In this document: positions 23,798-31,894 of the stretch, in pieces
Layout: every line of letters starts with the position of its first letter
Position numbering within the stretch: position 1 is the stretch's first letter
From: Candidatus Coatesiibacteriota bacterium
GTDB lineage: Bacteria > RBG-13-66-14 > B26-G2 > JAUVZD01
Direction: 5' to 3'
Assembly (NCBI GenBank): GCA_030602715.1
Contig: JAUVZD010000008.1
Span: 1 to 64,000 of the forward strand
Length of the DNA stretch: 64,000 bases
Translations under genes and position numbers: made by a program
Notes under the pieces: generated by a model
Databases searched by the model: none
What the model saw: only the letters and a program-made list of their open reading frames with translations
Told to the model about the DNA's origin: nothing

Positions 23798-25720
23798 TCA
23801 TTCCTCGCCCGGTTCGGCTATGGTGTCCAACGGTGGGGGTTGCTCATCGTCCGGTTCAAGGGGCTTGGTCTCCTCGGGTTTCTCTTCAGGGATATATCCG
23901 GTGCCGCCGGGCTCATACCCATCAGTGGATGGGTAGGTGATGAGTTTGCGCAGGGGCGTATTATCATCATCATAGGTCTCATCCTTGAAGCTCTCAAATA
24001 TCCTTGAGTAGCAGACCACCGCGTTGTAGGCGGCATCGGAGCGGGTGAACTTGATATCATCAGCGGTGATGGTATAGCGGTCTTCGGTATATTCCAAGGA
24101 GACCCGTTCAAACTCCACCGCTGCGCCCTTATTGTCCCCCAGTTCAAGGAGGACAGCGGCAAGGTTGAAGTTGTATTTATACGCCTTCTTGTTACCTGGA
24201 TATTCGTGGAGATACTGGCGGTAGCGGTAGGCGGCTTTCAGGAAATATTCCTTGGCAAGCTCCGAATCTCCCTCAGTTTTGGCTTTTAGAGCCATCTGGT
24301 GGTTATATTCGGCGACCTCGTGCAGATTCATCTCCCTCTGTTTGAGGGCGTTGGTCTTCAAGGTGGCGTCCTCCAGGTTCTTGAACCACTCGCTGTCCGG
24401 ACCGTATTCATCCAGGATGCGCTGGCGGGTGGAATCAGCATACTCCAGGTTCTCGTCCCGAGTGTAAGCCTCCACCACCGAGGTCAGCACCTCCGCCGCT
24501 TTCTCGTAATTAGGGTTGTCTGCCAGTAGGTTCTCATATACATCTATAGCTTTTTTTATCTTGTCCTGCTTGTAGAGATAGACATCCCCAATGCGATGGA
24601 TGATGTTTGCGGAGTAGGGCTTGTCGTGGACGGCGAAGTAATCGTCGGCAATTTCTGTAGCTGATGGGGGGGGGTTCTTGGCAAGTTCGGTGAAGCAGAT
24701 GGCGGAGAAGCGTTCAGCCTCATCTGAGAGCTCCACCTGCTGGGCGCTTATAACCCCTTCGCCCTCCTTCTTGAGCTGTTTGTAGAAATCGAGCAGGTTA
24801 CAGAAGGAATCGATTGAATTGTAATAATCCTCTAAGTTGTAGTCGTTTGCCAGGTTGTAGTAGCACCAACCGATTTTGTAGATTGCCTTGTCGTGGAGTT
24901 TCTCGTTTTCAGGGTTATTCTCCACTTTGGTGAAGTATTGTATAGCAGTATCAAACTCAAAGATATCAAAATAATAGTTTCCGATGCGCAGATAGGATTC
25001 TGCGGCGAATCTACTGTCGGGGAAATGGGTAACCAGAACCTTGTAGGTTTCGGCGGCTTCTTTGCGCTCATTCATGCTTTCCAGGCAGATGCCCAAGCCA
25101 TAATAAGCGGTATCTATGTATTCAAAATCTTTATAGAGGAGGACTATCTCCTGATAGGCTTTTATGGTCTTCTCAAACCTGTGTTTGGGTTCCTCACGGT
25201 CAAAGGTGATAGTTGGTGAGAAGGCTGGGGGAGTTTCTATGTTACGGTATTCCTCCTCGGTAATCCCCAGCGATTCCAGGAAAGCTTTGCGCTCCGCCCG
25301 CACTTTGGAGGCATACTCCTCGGTAGCCTTCAGGTATTCCAGATTCCTTTCTATCTGGTTCGCCTCCGATTGCTCGTAGTAAACCTCCCCCAGACGGATG
25401 AGGATATCGGGAGTGTAGGTGCTCTCCGGGTATTTGGTAAGGAATTTCTCGTAGCCCTCAATGGCGTCGGCACGCAGTTTATCCATCTCGGTGACAATGT
25501 TCTGGGCTTTTTTCTCCCGTTCTTCGTGAATCTCTATAATCTTCTCGTTTATCTCCTCAACCTTATCCCGGTATTTCTCCTCCACCGCTTTTTTGACCTC
25601 TTCAATGTCACGTACCTTGTCCAAGGAACCGTTGTTGTCACCACAACCGCTGTACAGCAACAGCCCGGCTACCAGCAGGGATGCCAATATCGGAGTGAGG
25701 TTACTGTTGCCTTTGACCAT
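23798..25720 (-). CDS. Large TPR lipoprotein
   Basis: 640 residues. The N terminus MVKGNSNLTPILASLLVAGLL precedes YSGC-G, a slightly atypical lipobox. A coiled coil follows (residues about 30-75), then many TPR repeats with the recurring pattern YxxxLxxYPxSxxxxxxxxRLGxxYY (IRLGEVYYEQ, YLRIGNYYFDIFEFDTAIQYFTK, HRIGDVYLYKQDKIKKAIDVY). The C-terminal 60 residues are Pro/Glu-rich. Resembles the periplasmic TPR proteins of gliding/Tol-type envelope machines. The start is ATG 25720 behind GGAGGAGAT. Third large gene of the operon. Confidence 0.83.
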   Translation of the reverse strand: MVKGNSNLTPILASLLVAGLLLYSGCGDNNGSLDKVRDIEEVKKAVEEKYRDKVEEINEKIIEIHEEREKKAQNIVTEMDKLRADAIEGYEKFLTKYPESTYTPDILIRLGEVYYEQSEANQIERNLEYLKATEEYASKVRAERKAFLESLGITEEEYRNIETPPAFSPTITFDREEPKHRFEKTIKAYQEIVLLYKDFEYIDTAYYGLGICLESMNERKEAAETYKVLVTHFPDSRFAAESYLRIGNYYFDIFEFDTAIQYFTKVENNPENEKLHDKAIYKIGWCYYNLANDYNLEDYYNSIDSFCNLLDFYKQLKKEGEGVISAQQVELSDEAERFSAICFTELAKNPPPSATEIADDYFAVHDKPYSANIIHRIGDVYLYKQDKIKKAIDVYENLLADNPNYEKAAEVLTSVVEAYTRDENLEYADSTRQRILDEYGPDSEWFKNLEDATLKTNALKQREMNLHEVAEYNHQMALKAKTEGDSELAKEYFLKAAYRYRQYLHEYPGNKKAYKYNFNLAAVLLELGDNKGAAVEFERVSLEYTEDRYTITADDIKFTRSDAAYNAVVCYSRIFESFKDETYDDDNTPLRKLITYPSTDGYEPGGTGYIPEEKPEETKPLEPDDEQPPPLDTIAEPGEE

Positions 25721-25745
25721 ATTGATTATCTCCTCCACGGTATAA

Positions 25746-25776
25746 TTTCTGTCTAGGAACATCTGGTTTACAGAAA
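25746..25776. repeat. Inverted repeat in the spacer upstream of the TPR lipoprotein gene
   Basis: TTTCTGT (25746-25752) and ACAGAAA (25770-25776) separated by 17 bases. A CTGTCTAG core is also found near 23675 ahead of the next TPR gene. A regulatory role is possible but unsupported. Confidence 0.25.
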
Positions 25777-25856
25777 CTCAAATCGTTCTCAAAATCATCG
25801 TTGTGATATATTTGTACCCCAGTTAGGCTGTTACTACGTAATGAATACATAATAAG

Positions 25857-26222
25857 TTAGGAATTAGTTCGCAGTTCAACTCTATACCGCCAATTAATCA
25901 AGAACAAAATCCCCAACAAGAAAAGTGGTCCTGAGATCATCAAATAAGCCGACCAGTGGAACCTTCCCCAAGCTGTAACCAGATAAAATATCCCAATTGC
26001 CGTGAATAGAATTCCGCCAACCCATTCCCAGCGCCACGAGATGGCAAGTACGACAAGTATTATACCGGTTGGGATAAGATGTATCAGCATGGCTAATATC
26101 GTTTCCCAGAACCCATAACCTGCGCTAAACACGTCTAGTGCAAACAAACTTATAAAAACAGCGAATAGAATACATAAGATCCTTGGGCTCCAGAACAACA
26201 ATCGTTTCACGGATTTTTTCAT
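25857..26222 (-). CDS. Small four-helix membrane protein (DUF7670-like)
   Basis: 121 residues. The start MKKSVKRLLFWSPRILC is followed by four transmembrane segments: ILFAVFISLFALDVF, ILAMLIHLIPTGIILVVL, WVGGILFTAIGIFYLV and YLMISGPLFLLGILFLINW. The motif order (FWSPRIL, GYGFWETI, SWRWEWVGG, WGRFHWSAY) is one I know from small uncharacterised membrane proteins scattered over many phyla. The start is ATG 26222 with GGTGAG; a longer frame runs into the previous gene. It sits inside the TPR operon, 23 bp after the 590-residue TPR gene, but may be a passenger. Confidence 0.75.
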   Translation of the reverse strand: MKKSVKRLLFWSPRILCILFAVFISLFALDVFSAGYGFWETILAMLIHLIPTGIILVVLAISWRWEWVGGILFTAIGIFYLVTAWGRFHWSAYLMISGPLFLLGILFLINWRYRVELRTNS

Positions 26223-26244
26223 ATTCTCACCAACTTTCGGGAGC

Positions 26245-28017
26245 CTACTGGGAACCCTCAGTACCTTCCGATGGTGGTGCTTCTTCCCCGCTCGTTGTTG
26301 CACCCTCAACGCTTTCTGGCTCCTCTGGGGGAGGCGCCTGGGTAGTTTCCTCTTCAACTATCGGAACGAGAACCCCTTCCCGCTTCTTGGAGGGGAAGTA
26401 TTTGCTGGGGGAATATGTAATATTACCGGAGACATCCTTGGTCAGCCCGAATTCCTCCGGGGGCGGAAGGGAGATTACCTCGCTTTCTCCTTCCACTTGT
26501 TCTTTGTATCCCAGGCGATACTGCTCCTCTATAGCCACCTCCCGGGAGACTTTCTCGGAGTAGGTTAGCTTTTCCTGTTCCAGCTCCTCAACTTCCAAAT
26601 TTATCTCTATGCTCAATTCCTCTATCTCTTTCTCCAGTAGTTGTTCCTTTTGGAAGGCGATGGTTGCCATGCCGAACTCGGCGCCGAGCATCAGGTTGCG
26701 ACCAGTGGTGGAACGACCGGAGAACCACATCTCCAAACCCGCCAGCTGGTCTTGCAGGCGGCGCACCTCTTGAATCTCCGATTGAATCTGTTGGTGTATG
26801 TCATCCAGTCCCCGGTCAATAGCTATCTCATCCAGCTCCAGGAAACCAAAATATATCTCCTCAATCTTGTCCATCTCCTCAAAGATGCCCTGATAGACCT
26901 CGCTTACCCGAGGGTCGCCAGCCAATTCTAGTTCCAGATTGTAGTTCTGTTTAATGTCCCGATATTGGTCCATCGCTTTCTCATATTTTCCCAGACCGAG
27001 ATTGCAATGAGCCAAAGACAGCTTGGCTTCGGCGATGAGGTCGCTTGAGCGACGCCGGCTGATAATCTTTTCAAGATAACCTGACGCTTTCTCGTATTTC
27101 TCCTGCTTGATATATACCCAGCCAATGCCCAGAAGGGCGTTGTCGTAGTTCTCAACATCGCTGGAGTCAACCCTTTCATACTCATCTACCGCATCCTCAT
27201 ACCTGCCCACTTCGTAGAACAGGCGCCCCAGGGTTACACGAGCCAAGTTCTTCAAAGCCTTGTCTATCCTCCCGGCAAAACTCATGGAGTCAATTGCCTT
27301 GAGCTGGTGTATTGCGCCTTCAATGTCATCTTGCTGGACCAGACAAAGAGCCATGGAGTACTGGGAGAAACCGTAAAAATCTGAAATCGGTCGCACTTCG
27401 TTGAGTATTCCATAGGCATCTTTGAATTCGCCGATGCTGTAACGGCAGATTCCGCCGATGTAGTTGGAGGCGTCAATGAAGCTCTCCACATCAAATTCCT
27501 TCATCGCTTCCGGGGGGATGGTCAGAGTGCCGGCATGGTAGCGGTTGAGGATTTCCTGATGGTAGAAGATGGCTTCGGTGTAGCGCTCCTGCTTGAACCC
27601 CAACTGCTCCATGCGGTACAACGAGATTGCATAGTAGATGGAATCGGGATAGTTTTTTATCACCCGGGTGAAGGCGTCACGGGAATCGGTGTAGTCGCCG
27701 GCTTTGAAGAAGGACTCGCCCATATAGTAGCTTGCTTCTACCGCTTTGGAGAAGCCGGGATAGAGGAAGACCAGTTCTTTGAACTTGACGCCCGCCTGGC
27801 TATATTTCTTTGACTTGTAGTCCCCATAGGCGTCCTGATAGGTTTTCATTGCCAGGGCTTCCAACTCCTCAAACTTGCGTTCCTGGCGCAGTTCATAGAT
27901 GTATTCTGTGGTCACCTCCAAGTCGCTGGGGAGGTCGTTTTGAGCATAGACCAGACCCATATCTCCTAGGAGTGATGCTACCAGCAGAAGAGAGGAGAAC
28001 CAGCTCATTTTAGACAT
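26245..28017 (-). CDS. Exported TPR protein (590 aa)
   Basis: Signal peptide residues 1-26 (...GLVYAQN). TPR repeats fill residues 40-370: YKSKKYSQAGVKFKELVFLYPG, YYMGESFFKAGDYTDSRDAFTRVIKNYPDS, LGIGWVYIKQEKYEKASGYLEK, KLSLAHCNLGLGKYEKAMDQY. A coiled coil follows (about 405-515, IEELSIEINLEVEELEQEK), and the C-terminal 60 residues are Pro/Glu-rich. The YbgF-like repeat pattern suggests a periplasmic adaptor. It is the second gene of the operon, after the barrel protein. Confidence 0.85.
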   Translation of the reverse strand: MSKMSWFSSLLLVASLLGDMGLVYAQNDLPSDLEVTTEYIYELRQERKFEELEALAMKTYQDAYGDYKSKKYSQAGVKFKELVFLYPGFSKAVEASYYMGESFFKAGDYTDSRDAFTRVIKNYPDSIYYAISLYRMEQLGFKQERYTEAIFYHQEILNRYHAGTLTIPPEAMKEFDVESFIDASNYIGGICRYSIGEFKDAYGILNEVRPISDFYGFSQYSMALCLVQQDDIEGAIHQLKAIDSMSFAGRIDKALKNLARVTLGRLFYEVGRYEDAVDEYERVDSSDVENYDNALLGIGWVYIKQEKYEKASGYLEKIISRRRSSDLIAEAKLSLAHCNLGLGKYEKAMDQYRDIKQNYNLELELAGDPRVSEVYQGIFEEMDKIEEIYFGFLELDEIAIDRGLDDIHQQIQSEIQEVRRLQDQLAGLEMWFSGRSTTGRNLMLGAEFGMATIAFQKEQLLEKEIEELSIEINLEVEELEQEKLTYSEKVSREVAIEEQYRLGYKEQVEGESEVISLPPPEEFGLTKDVSGNITYSPSKYFPSKKREGVLVPIVEEETTQAPPPEEPESVEGATTSGEEAPPSEGTEGSQ

Positions 28018-28067
28018 GTCCCTACCCCAGTCCGTTTTTGGATTTATTAGTTAGCTTGTTGAGCGAT

Positions 28068-29030
28068 TTACTTAATGAGGATATCCCGCAAGCGCTTCAG
28101 CTCTTGCTCTGAAGCCTCCCGTCGGTCACGAGCCTGCTTCAATCTCTCCATTGCCCGCTCAATGCGGTTCTTAAGACGCATCAACCGTTCCTGCTCCGCA
28201 CCAGTGAGTAGTGGACCCAAAAGATACTGCACCGAGATTGAGAATTTTGGTTGGTCGTATTCGTCATATACCGGCACACCGGGTTGGTCTGGGTCTGTGG
28301 CCATGGGTCCCCCCCACCAGAACTGTTCAATCTCCCCGACGCCGGCAGTGATAGTAAACTTGTATGGGAGGTTGAAGCGGACACCGGCGTTGAAATCCCG
28401 TCCATCCACCTCGGCGAGAATATCAATGTAGTTATTCACATCCCACTCAAAACCGGCGAAAATTCCCTGCCAGGGGTAGGAGTGCCTCCAAGCCCCAACA
28501 AAACGCCCGGAACCGACCCCCAGATGTAACTTGATGGGGGCTTTCAGAATCGGCTCCATATCCTTGGAGGCGACGATGAAGAAGGAGTAGTTGAGGTTGT
28601 GGTAGTAATTGCTGGCATTATCTCCCCAGGAGTTGATATTGGTGTTTGGGGAGATGTCCAGCATACCGATGGAGATGCAGGGAATGCGGGAAGTTTCGTT
28701 GAGTATTTTGGCTTTGGCATATCCGCCGAATGTCTTGGGCCCGTAGTAACGCAGACCTATCTCTATGCGGTCCAACAAGCCCAGGGTAATCCAGGCATCC
28801 ATCTCCCGGAAATTTTTTCCCGGTTTATCGACATTAATAGGTTGGGAGACGATGAGGTAAGAGGATATACCTATATCTATCTCCGTGTTTTCAATGGTGT
28901 AAGCTACGGGAATGTCCAGCAATCCGCCCTGGATTTGATATCCCCCGAAGACTGCATTGGGCGCCAGGAGAGCGGTAAAAAATACCACAGCATAAACCGT
29001 AAAGACTTCTGGCTGGTGAATTTTGTTCAA
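28068..29030 (-). CDS. Outer-membrane beta-barrel protein with C-terminal coiled coil (YjbH-like)
   Basis: 320 residues. A signal peptide (ends APNAVFGG) is followed by YQIQGGLLDIPVAYTIENTEIDIGISSYL, which looks like the start of YjbH/conserved barrel proteins. Alternating strands follow: LGLLDRIEIGLRYYG, IKLHLGVGSGRF, GIFAGFEWDVNNYIDILAEVDGRDFNAGVRF. The last 45 residues are a charged coiled coil (LMRLKNRIERAMERLKQARDR). First gene of the TPR operon, with its promoter at 29079-29107. It probably forms the outer-membrane part of the assembly. Confidence 0.75.
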   Translation of the reverse strand: MNKIHQPEVFTVYAVVFFTALLAPNAVFGGYQIQGGLLDIPVAYTIENTEIDIGISSYLIVSQPINVDKPGKNFREMDAWITLGLLDRIEIGLRYYGPKTFGGYAKAKILNETSRIPCISIGMLDISPNTNINSWGDNASNYYHNLNYSFFIVASKDMEPILKAPIKLHLGVGSGRFVGAWRHSYPWQGIFAGFEWDVNNYIDILAEVDGRDFNAGVRFNLPYKFTITAGVGEIEQFWWGGPMATDPDQPGVPVYDEYDQPKFSISVQYLLGPLLTGAEQERLMRLKNRIERAMERLKQARDRREASEQELKRLRDILIK

Positions 29031-29078
29031 AAGTGTTTCACCACCTTGTATTTTTGCTGGATATATCTTTTCTACTTT

Positions 29079-29107
29079 AATTTACCCCATAAAAGAAAGA
29101 AAGTCAA
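29079..29107 (-). promoter_or_regulatory. Sigma70-like promoter of the barrel/TPR operon
   Basis: On the minus strand TTGACT (29107-29102), 17 bp, TAAATT (29084-29079). Confidence 0.6.
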
Positions 29108-29244
29108 GGGTAAATTCATTGAAATATGAGGACATCTGGTATTTAGCAACAGCCTTTCCCCCCCTCCTGAAATTGTAATTATAACCGGTTATTAGCGGTA
29201 TTTCTTCACCTTCAGGATGTCAATATGATAGTATTTATATAGCT

Positions 29245-30156
29245 ATGCAGTATTTTTCGTTTATAGTGACCGAGGACGATGCCGGACAGCGTCTGGATGC
29301 TTATCTCGCCTCGCTTCTGCCCTTCTCCCGCAGTTCTATCAGCTCCGTCATTAAGAAAGGAAGAGCCTTGGTGGATGGGGTTGTGGTCAAGCCCTCCTAT
29401 CGCCTCGCAGAGGAAGAGTCGGTGGAGTTGTATGTTGAACCCCCGCCTGAGCCCCTGCTCAAGCCCTCATCCATACCATTAGACATCCTCTTTGAGGATG
29501 AGGTTTTAATTATAATCAACAAGCCGGCTGGCATCTCCGTCCATCCCGGGGCGGGACGGGAGGATGATACTCTAATTTCTGCCGTCATCGCCCACACGGA
29601 GATTCGTTGCCTAAGCGGCTGGCCCCTGCGCCCGGGCGTCGTCCATCGTCTGGATAAGGATACATCCGGGTTGATGGTGGTGGCAAAAAGTGAGATCGCT
29701 TATCAGTCGCTGGTGAGACAGTTCAGCAGGCGGCAGGTCTTCAAACAATACCAGGCGGTCTGTCATGGAATCCTTCCCGAGGATGAGGGGATAATTGAGG
29801 CTCCCATTGGGCGTCATCGGCGCCACCGCCAGATGATGGCTGTCCGCCCTTCCACCGGTAAGCCGGCGGCAACCGTTTATCGGGTGGAGCGTTTCTTTCC
29901 TCCCCAAGCCACCCTCTTTCTAGCCCTTCCCAGGACCGGTCGCACCCACCAAATCCGTGTCCATCTCGCCCATATCGGGCATCCCTTGATGGGGGATAGG
30001 GTTTATGGTGGACGGGTTGGGCTTATCGGGCGTCAGGCGCTCCACGCCCAACTCCTTTCCTTTGAACACCCGATTGAAGAGCGAAAGCTGGAGTTTTCCG
30101 CTCCTTTGCCCGAGGATATGCAGGAGTTAATTAACCACTTGTCGGGTGGACGATAG
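29245..30156 (+). CDS. RluD/RluA-family 23S rRNA pseudouridine synthase
   Basis: 303 residues. An S4 RNA-binding domain (residues 1-75: RLDAYLASLLPFSRSSISSVIKKG) precedes the catalytic domain with INKPAGISVHPG and the signature GVVHRLDKDTSGLMVVAK, whose Asp is the nucleophile; later RTHQIRVHLAHIGHPLMGD. S4 plus this layout is the RluD group, which modifies helix 69 of 23S rRNA, but other RluA-type specificities are possible. The ATG at 29245 has no strong ribosome site. Next gene pyrR is 42 bp downstream with a promoter reading out of the end of this gene. Confidence 0.95.
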   Translation: MQYFSFIVTEDDAGQRLDAYLASLLPFSRSSISSVIKKGRALVDGVVVKPSYRLAEEESVELYVEPPPEPLLKPSSIPLDILFEDEVLIIINKPAGISVHPGAGREDDTLISAVIAHTEIRCLSGWPLRPGVVHRLDKDTSGLMVVAKSEIAYQSLVRQFSRRQVFKQYQAVCHGILPEDEGIIEAPIGRHRRHRQMMAVRPSTGKPAATVYRVERFFPPQATLFLALPRTGRTHQIRVHLAHIGHPLMGDRVYGGRVGLIGRQALHAQLLSFEHPIEERKLEFSAPLPEDMQELINHLSGGR

Positions 30157-30167
30157 TATGCTATATT
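30139..30167 (+). promoter_or_regulatory. Possible promoter of pyrR
   Basis: TTGTCG (30139-30144), 17 bp, TATATT (30162-30167), overlapping the end of the upstream gene. Confidence 0.45.
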
Positions 30168-30198
30168 TTGTGAAAATTTCCATCGGGAGGTGCGGTAG

Positions 30199-30741
30199 AT
30201 GAAATATAGCTTCAGGAAGGTTATGGGTGCCGAGAAGATCAAGCGTAGTATGGAGCGCATCGCCGCGGAGATTCTGGAATGGAACCTGGGTGGTGAGGGG
30301 CTGGCGTTGGTGGGAATACGCACAGGAGGAGCACACCTGGCCCAGAGGTTGTTAAAACTGCTGGAGAGGGAAGAAGGGATTAAGATTCCGGTGGGGATTA
30401 TAGACATCACCCTCTATCGTGATGATATCAGCAGTATGGAGTCAATGCCCCAGGTGCGTTCCACCGATATTGACTTTGATGTTCAAGATCGGGTGATTAT
30501 CCTGGTTGATGATGTGCTCTACACCGGGCGGACGGTGCGGGCGGCTATAGACCAGATAATGGATTTTGGGAGGCCAAGAGCCATCAAACTTGCCGTGCTT
30601 ATTGATCGGGGTCACCGAGAACTTCCCATTCAGCCGGACTTTGTGGGTCATAGGCTCTCCTCCAAACCCGATGAGCGAGTGGAGGTGGAGTTGTCGGAGG
30701 AGAAGAAGACAGACCAGGTGGTTATCGGTGTGCCCGAATAG
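30199..30741 (+). CDS. pyrR: Bifunctional pyr operon regulator / uracil phosphoribosyltransferase PyrR
   Basis: 180 residues, standard size. The PRPP-binding loop is VILVDDVLYTGRTVRAAI and the substrate side is ALVGIRTGGAHLAQRL; PVGIIDITLYRDD and VDRGHRELPIQPDFVG-like elements (here LIDRGHRELPIQPDFVG) are PyrR-specific. In Gram-positive bacteria it binds pyr mRNA; elsewhere it is mainly a UPRTase. No pyrimidine genes flank it, so regulation in cis is not evident. The ribosome site GGGAGGTGCGG lies just upstream. Confidence 0.95.
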   Translation: MKYSFRKVMGAEKIKRSMERIAAEILEWNLGGEGLALVGIRTGGAHLAQRLLKLLEREEGIKIPVGIIDITLYRDDISSMESMPQVRSTDIDFDVQDRVIILVDDVLYTGRTVRAAIDQIMDFGRPRAIKLAVLIDRGHRELPIQPDFVGHRLSSKPDERVEVELSEEKKTDQVVIGVPE

Positions 30742-30765
30742 ACCAGGTTTTCGGATGGTGATGGA

Positions 30766-31284
30766 TTGAGCCGACGGATTATACACACAAACGTTGGGGT
30801 GGAGTTGGGCTCTGTTGAGGTCTATTATACACCTGCAGGTGAAGTGGTCTATATCGTCTTAGGGGAGGGTGGGGATTTCTTCGCTTGGAGCAGGCGCCAG
30901 GGCTTTGAGGTTGAACTGGAGAGTGGTGCGGAAGATGACCTGCCTGTCCGTGAGTTGAAGGAATATTTCTCCGGCAGGAGACGATACTTCCAGAGCCCGC
31001 TTCCTATGCGAGGCACCCCCTTCCAGCGCAGGGTCTGGCTGGAGGGCTTACACATACCATTCGGTGAGACCGTCTCTTACGGTGAGTTATCCAGGAGGGT
31101 ATTCTCTTCCTCCCCGGGTAGTCCTAGGGCTGTCGGTCAGGCTCTGGCGGCTAACCCGGTCCCCATAATCGTTCCCTGCCATAGGGTGCTGGCAAAGGAT
31201 GGCGGGCTTGGCGGTTTCGGCGGAGGGCTGAAGTGGAAAAGGTATCTTCTGGACCTGGAGGGGGCTTATTACAAGGAAGATTAG
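30766..31284 (+). CDS. ogt: Methylated-DNA--protein-cysteine methyltransferase
   Basis: 172 residues. The C-terminal domain has TPFQRRVWLEGLHIPFGETVSYGELS, a helix-turn-helix-like RAVGQALAANPVPIIVPCHRVLAKDGGLGGF with the acceptor Cys near residue 139 (PCHRV), and a LDLEG end. It repairs O6-alkylguanine by taking the alkyl group onto this Cys. The N-terminal part is less conserved, as usual. The start is TTG 30766 with GGATGGTGATGGA upstream. It lies 24 bp after pyrR and is probably cotranscribed. Confidence 0.95.
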   Translation: MSRRIIHTNVGVELGSVEVYYTPAGEVVYIVLGEGGDFFAWSRRQGFEVELESGAEDDLPVRELKEYFSGRRRYFQSPLPMRGTPFQRRVWLEGLHIPFGETVSYGELSRRVFSSSPGSPRAVGQALAANPVPIIVPCHRVLAKDGGLGGFGGGLKWKRYLLDLEGAYYKED

Positions 31285-31335
31285 TTATGGGAGCGGGGAA
31301 GAATGGCGCCTGGCTGGAGTAACTTAAATATAGTT

Positions 31336-31364
31336 TTGATTTTTCGTTCTTGATGTGTTATCCT
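31336..31364 (+). promoter_or_regulatory. Sigma70-like promoter for 31408-31800
   Basis: TTGATT (31336-31341), 17 bp, TATCCT (31359-31364). Confidence 0.5.
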
Positions 31365-31407
31365 GCTGCAATAGACAACGATAAACAGATGGTGAAAAAA
31401 GGGGAAC

Positions 31408-31800
31408 ATGGGAACGGTCAGTATTCGCATAGGTGAGGAGATTTTTGATCTGGATTTAGATGCCATCCGTAAAGCGATTAACGAGGGGATGATTGAGGGG
31501 CACGACCTGGTTCGCTCTGCACAGCTTACCGATGACCAGTGGAAGATGGTGGGGGAGACGGAGCCACTCCGCTCTTGGCTGGTAGGTTCCTCGGACCAAT
31601 CCGTAGCTAACAAAGAACTTGGGTTGCCCACGCTCAAAAAAGCTCTCCTTGAAAAACAAGAACAACTCCTGGAGGAGTTGGCTTCAAAAGGGGTGGATTT
31701 GGTCTGCCCCAACTGCGGACCTGAGGGGAAAACCATACCCTCGGCGGTCTATCCGGAGAAATTCTACTGCAAGAGGTGTGAGCGCTACTACAAGATATAG
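31408..31800 (+). CDS. Small GYF_2-like plus zinc-ribbon protein
   Basis: 130 residues. Residues 1-55 (VSIRIGEEIFDLDLDAIRKAI..GMIEGHDLVRS..LTDDQWKMVGETEPL) resemble the DUF4339/GYF_2-type module often found in bacterial regulatory proteins. A helix follows (KKALLEKQEQLLEELASK), then CPNCGPEGK and FYCKRCERYY form a zinc ribbon at the C terminus. The function is unknown; GYF_2 modules usually bind proline-rich or membrane partners. Own promoter upstream; followed after 94 bp by the restriction island. Confidence 0.7.
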   Translation: MGTVSIRIGEEIFDLDLDAIRKAINEGMIEGHDLVRSAQLTDDQWKMVGETEPLRSWLVGSSDQSVANKELGLPTLKKALLEKQEQLLEELASKGVDLVCPNCGPEGKTIPSAVYPEKFYCKRCERYYKI

Positions 31801-31813
31801 GATTAGGGGAATT

Positions 31814-31894
31814 ATGCCCTTGACAAACCATAGCCGATATGTAAGCGGGAAGCGGTTGTCGTATAAAAAATTGACCGAGGCGAAGGAGGAATAA
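31814..31894 (+). CDS. Possible leader mini-ORF before the restriction gene
   Basis: A 26-codon frame starts at ATG 31814 and ends with TAA directly before the ATG at 31895. Its last codons (AAG GAG GAA) contain the ribosome site of the restriction gene, so ribosomes finishing it would sit on that start. The peptide (MPLTNHSRYV..) matches nothing I know. It may only be an accidental frame. Confidence 0.25.
   Translation: MPLTNHSRYVSGKRLSYKKLTEAKEE

Noticed and set aside
29031-29244. tRNA-like segment near the GGTTATTAGCGGT stretch
   Set aside because: No TTCGANTC arm or cloverleaf can be formed.
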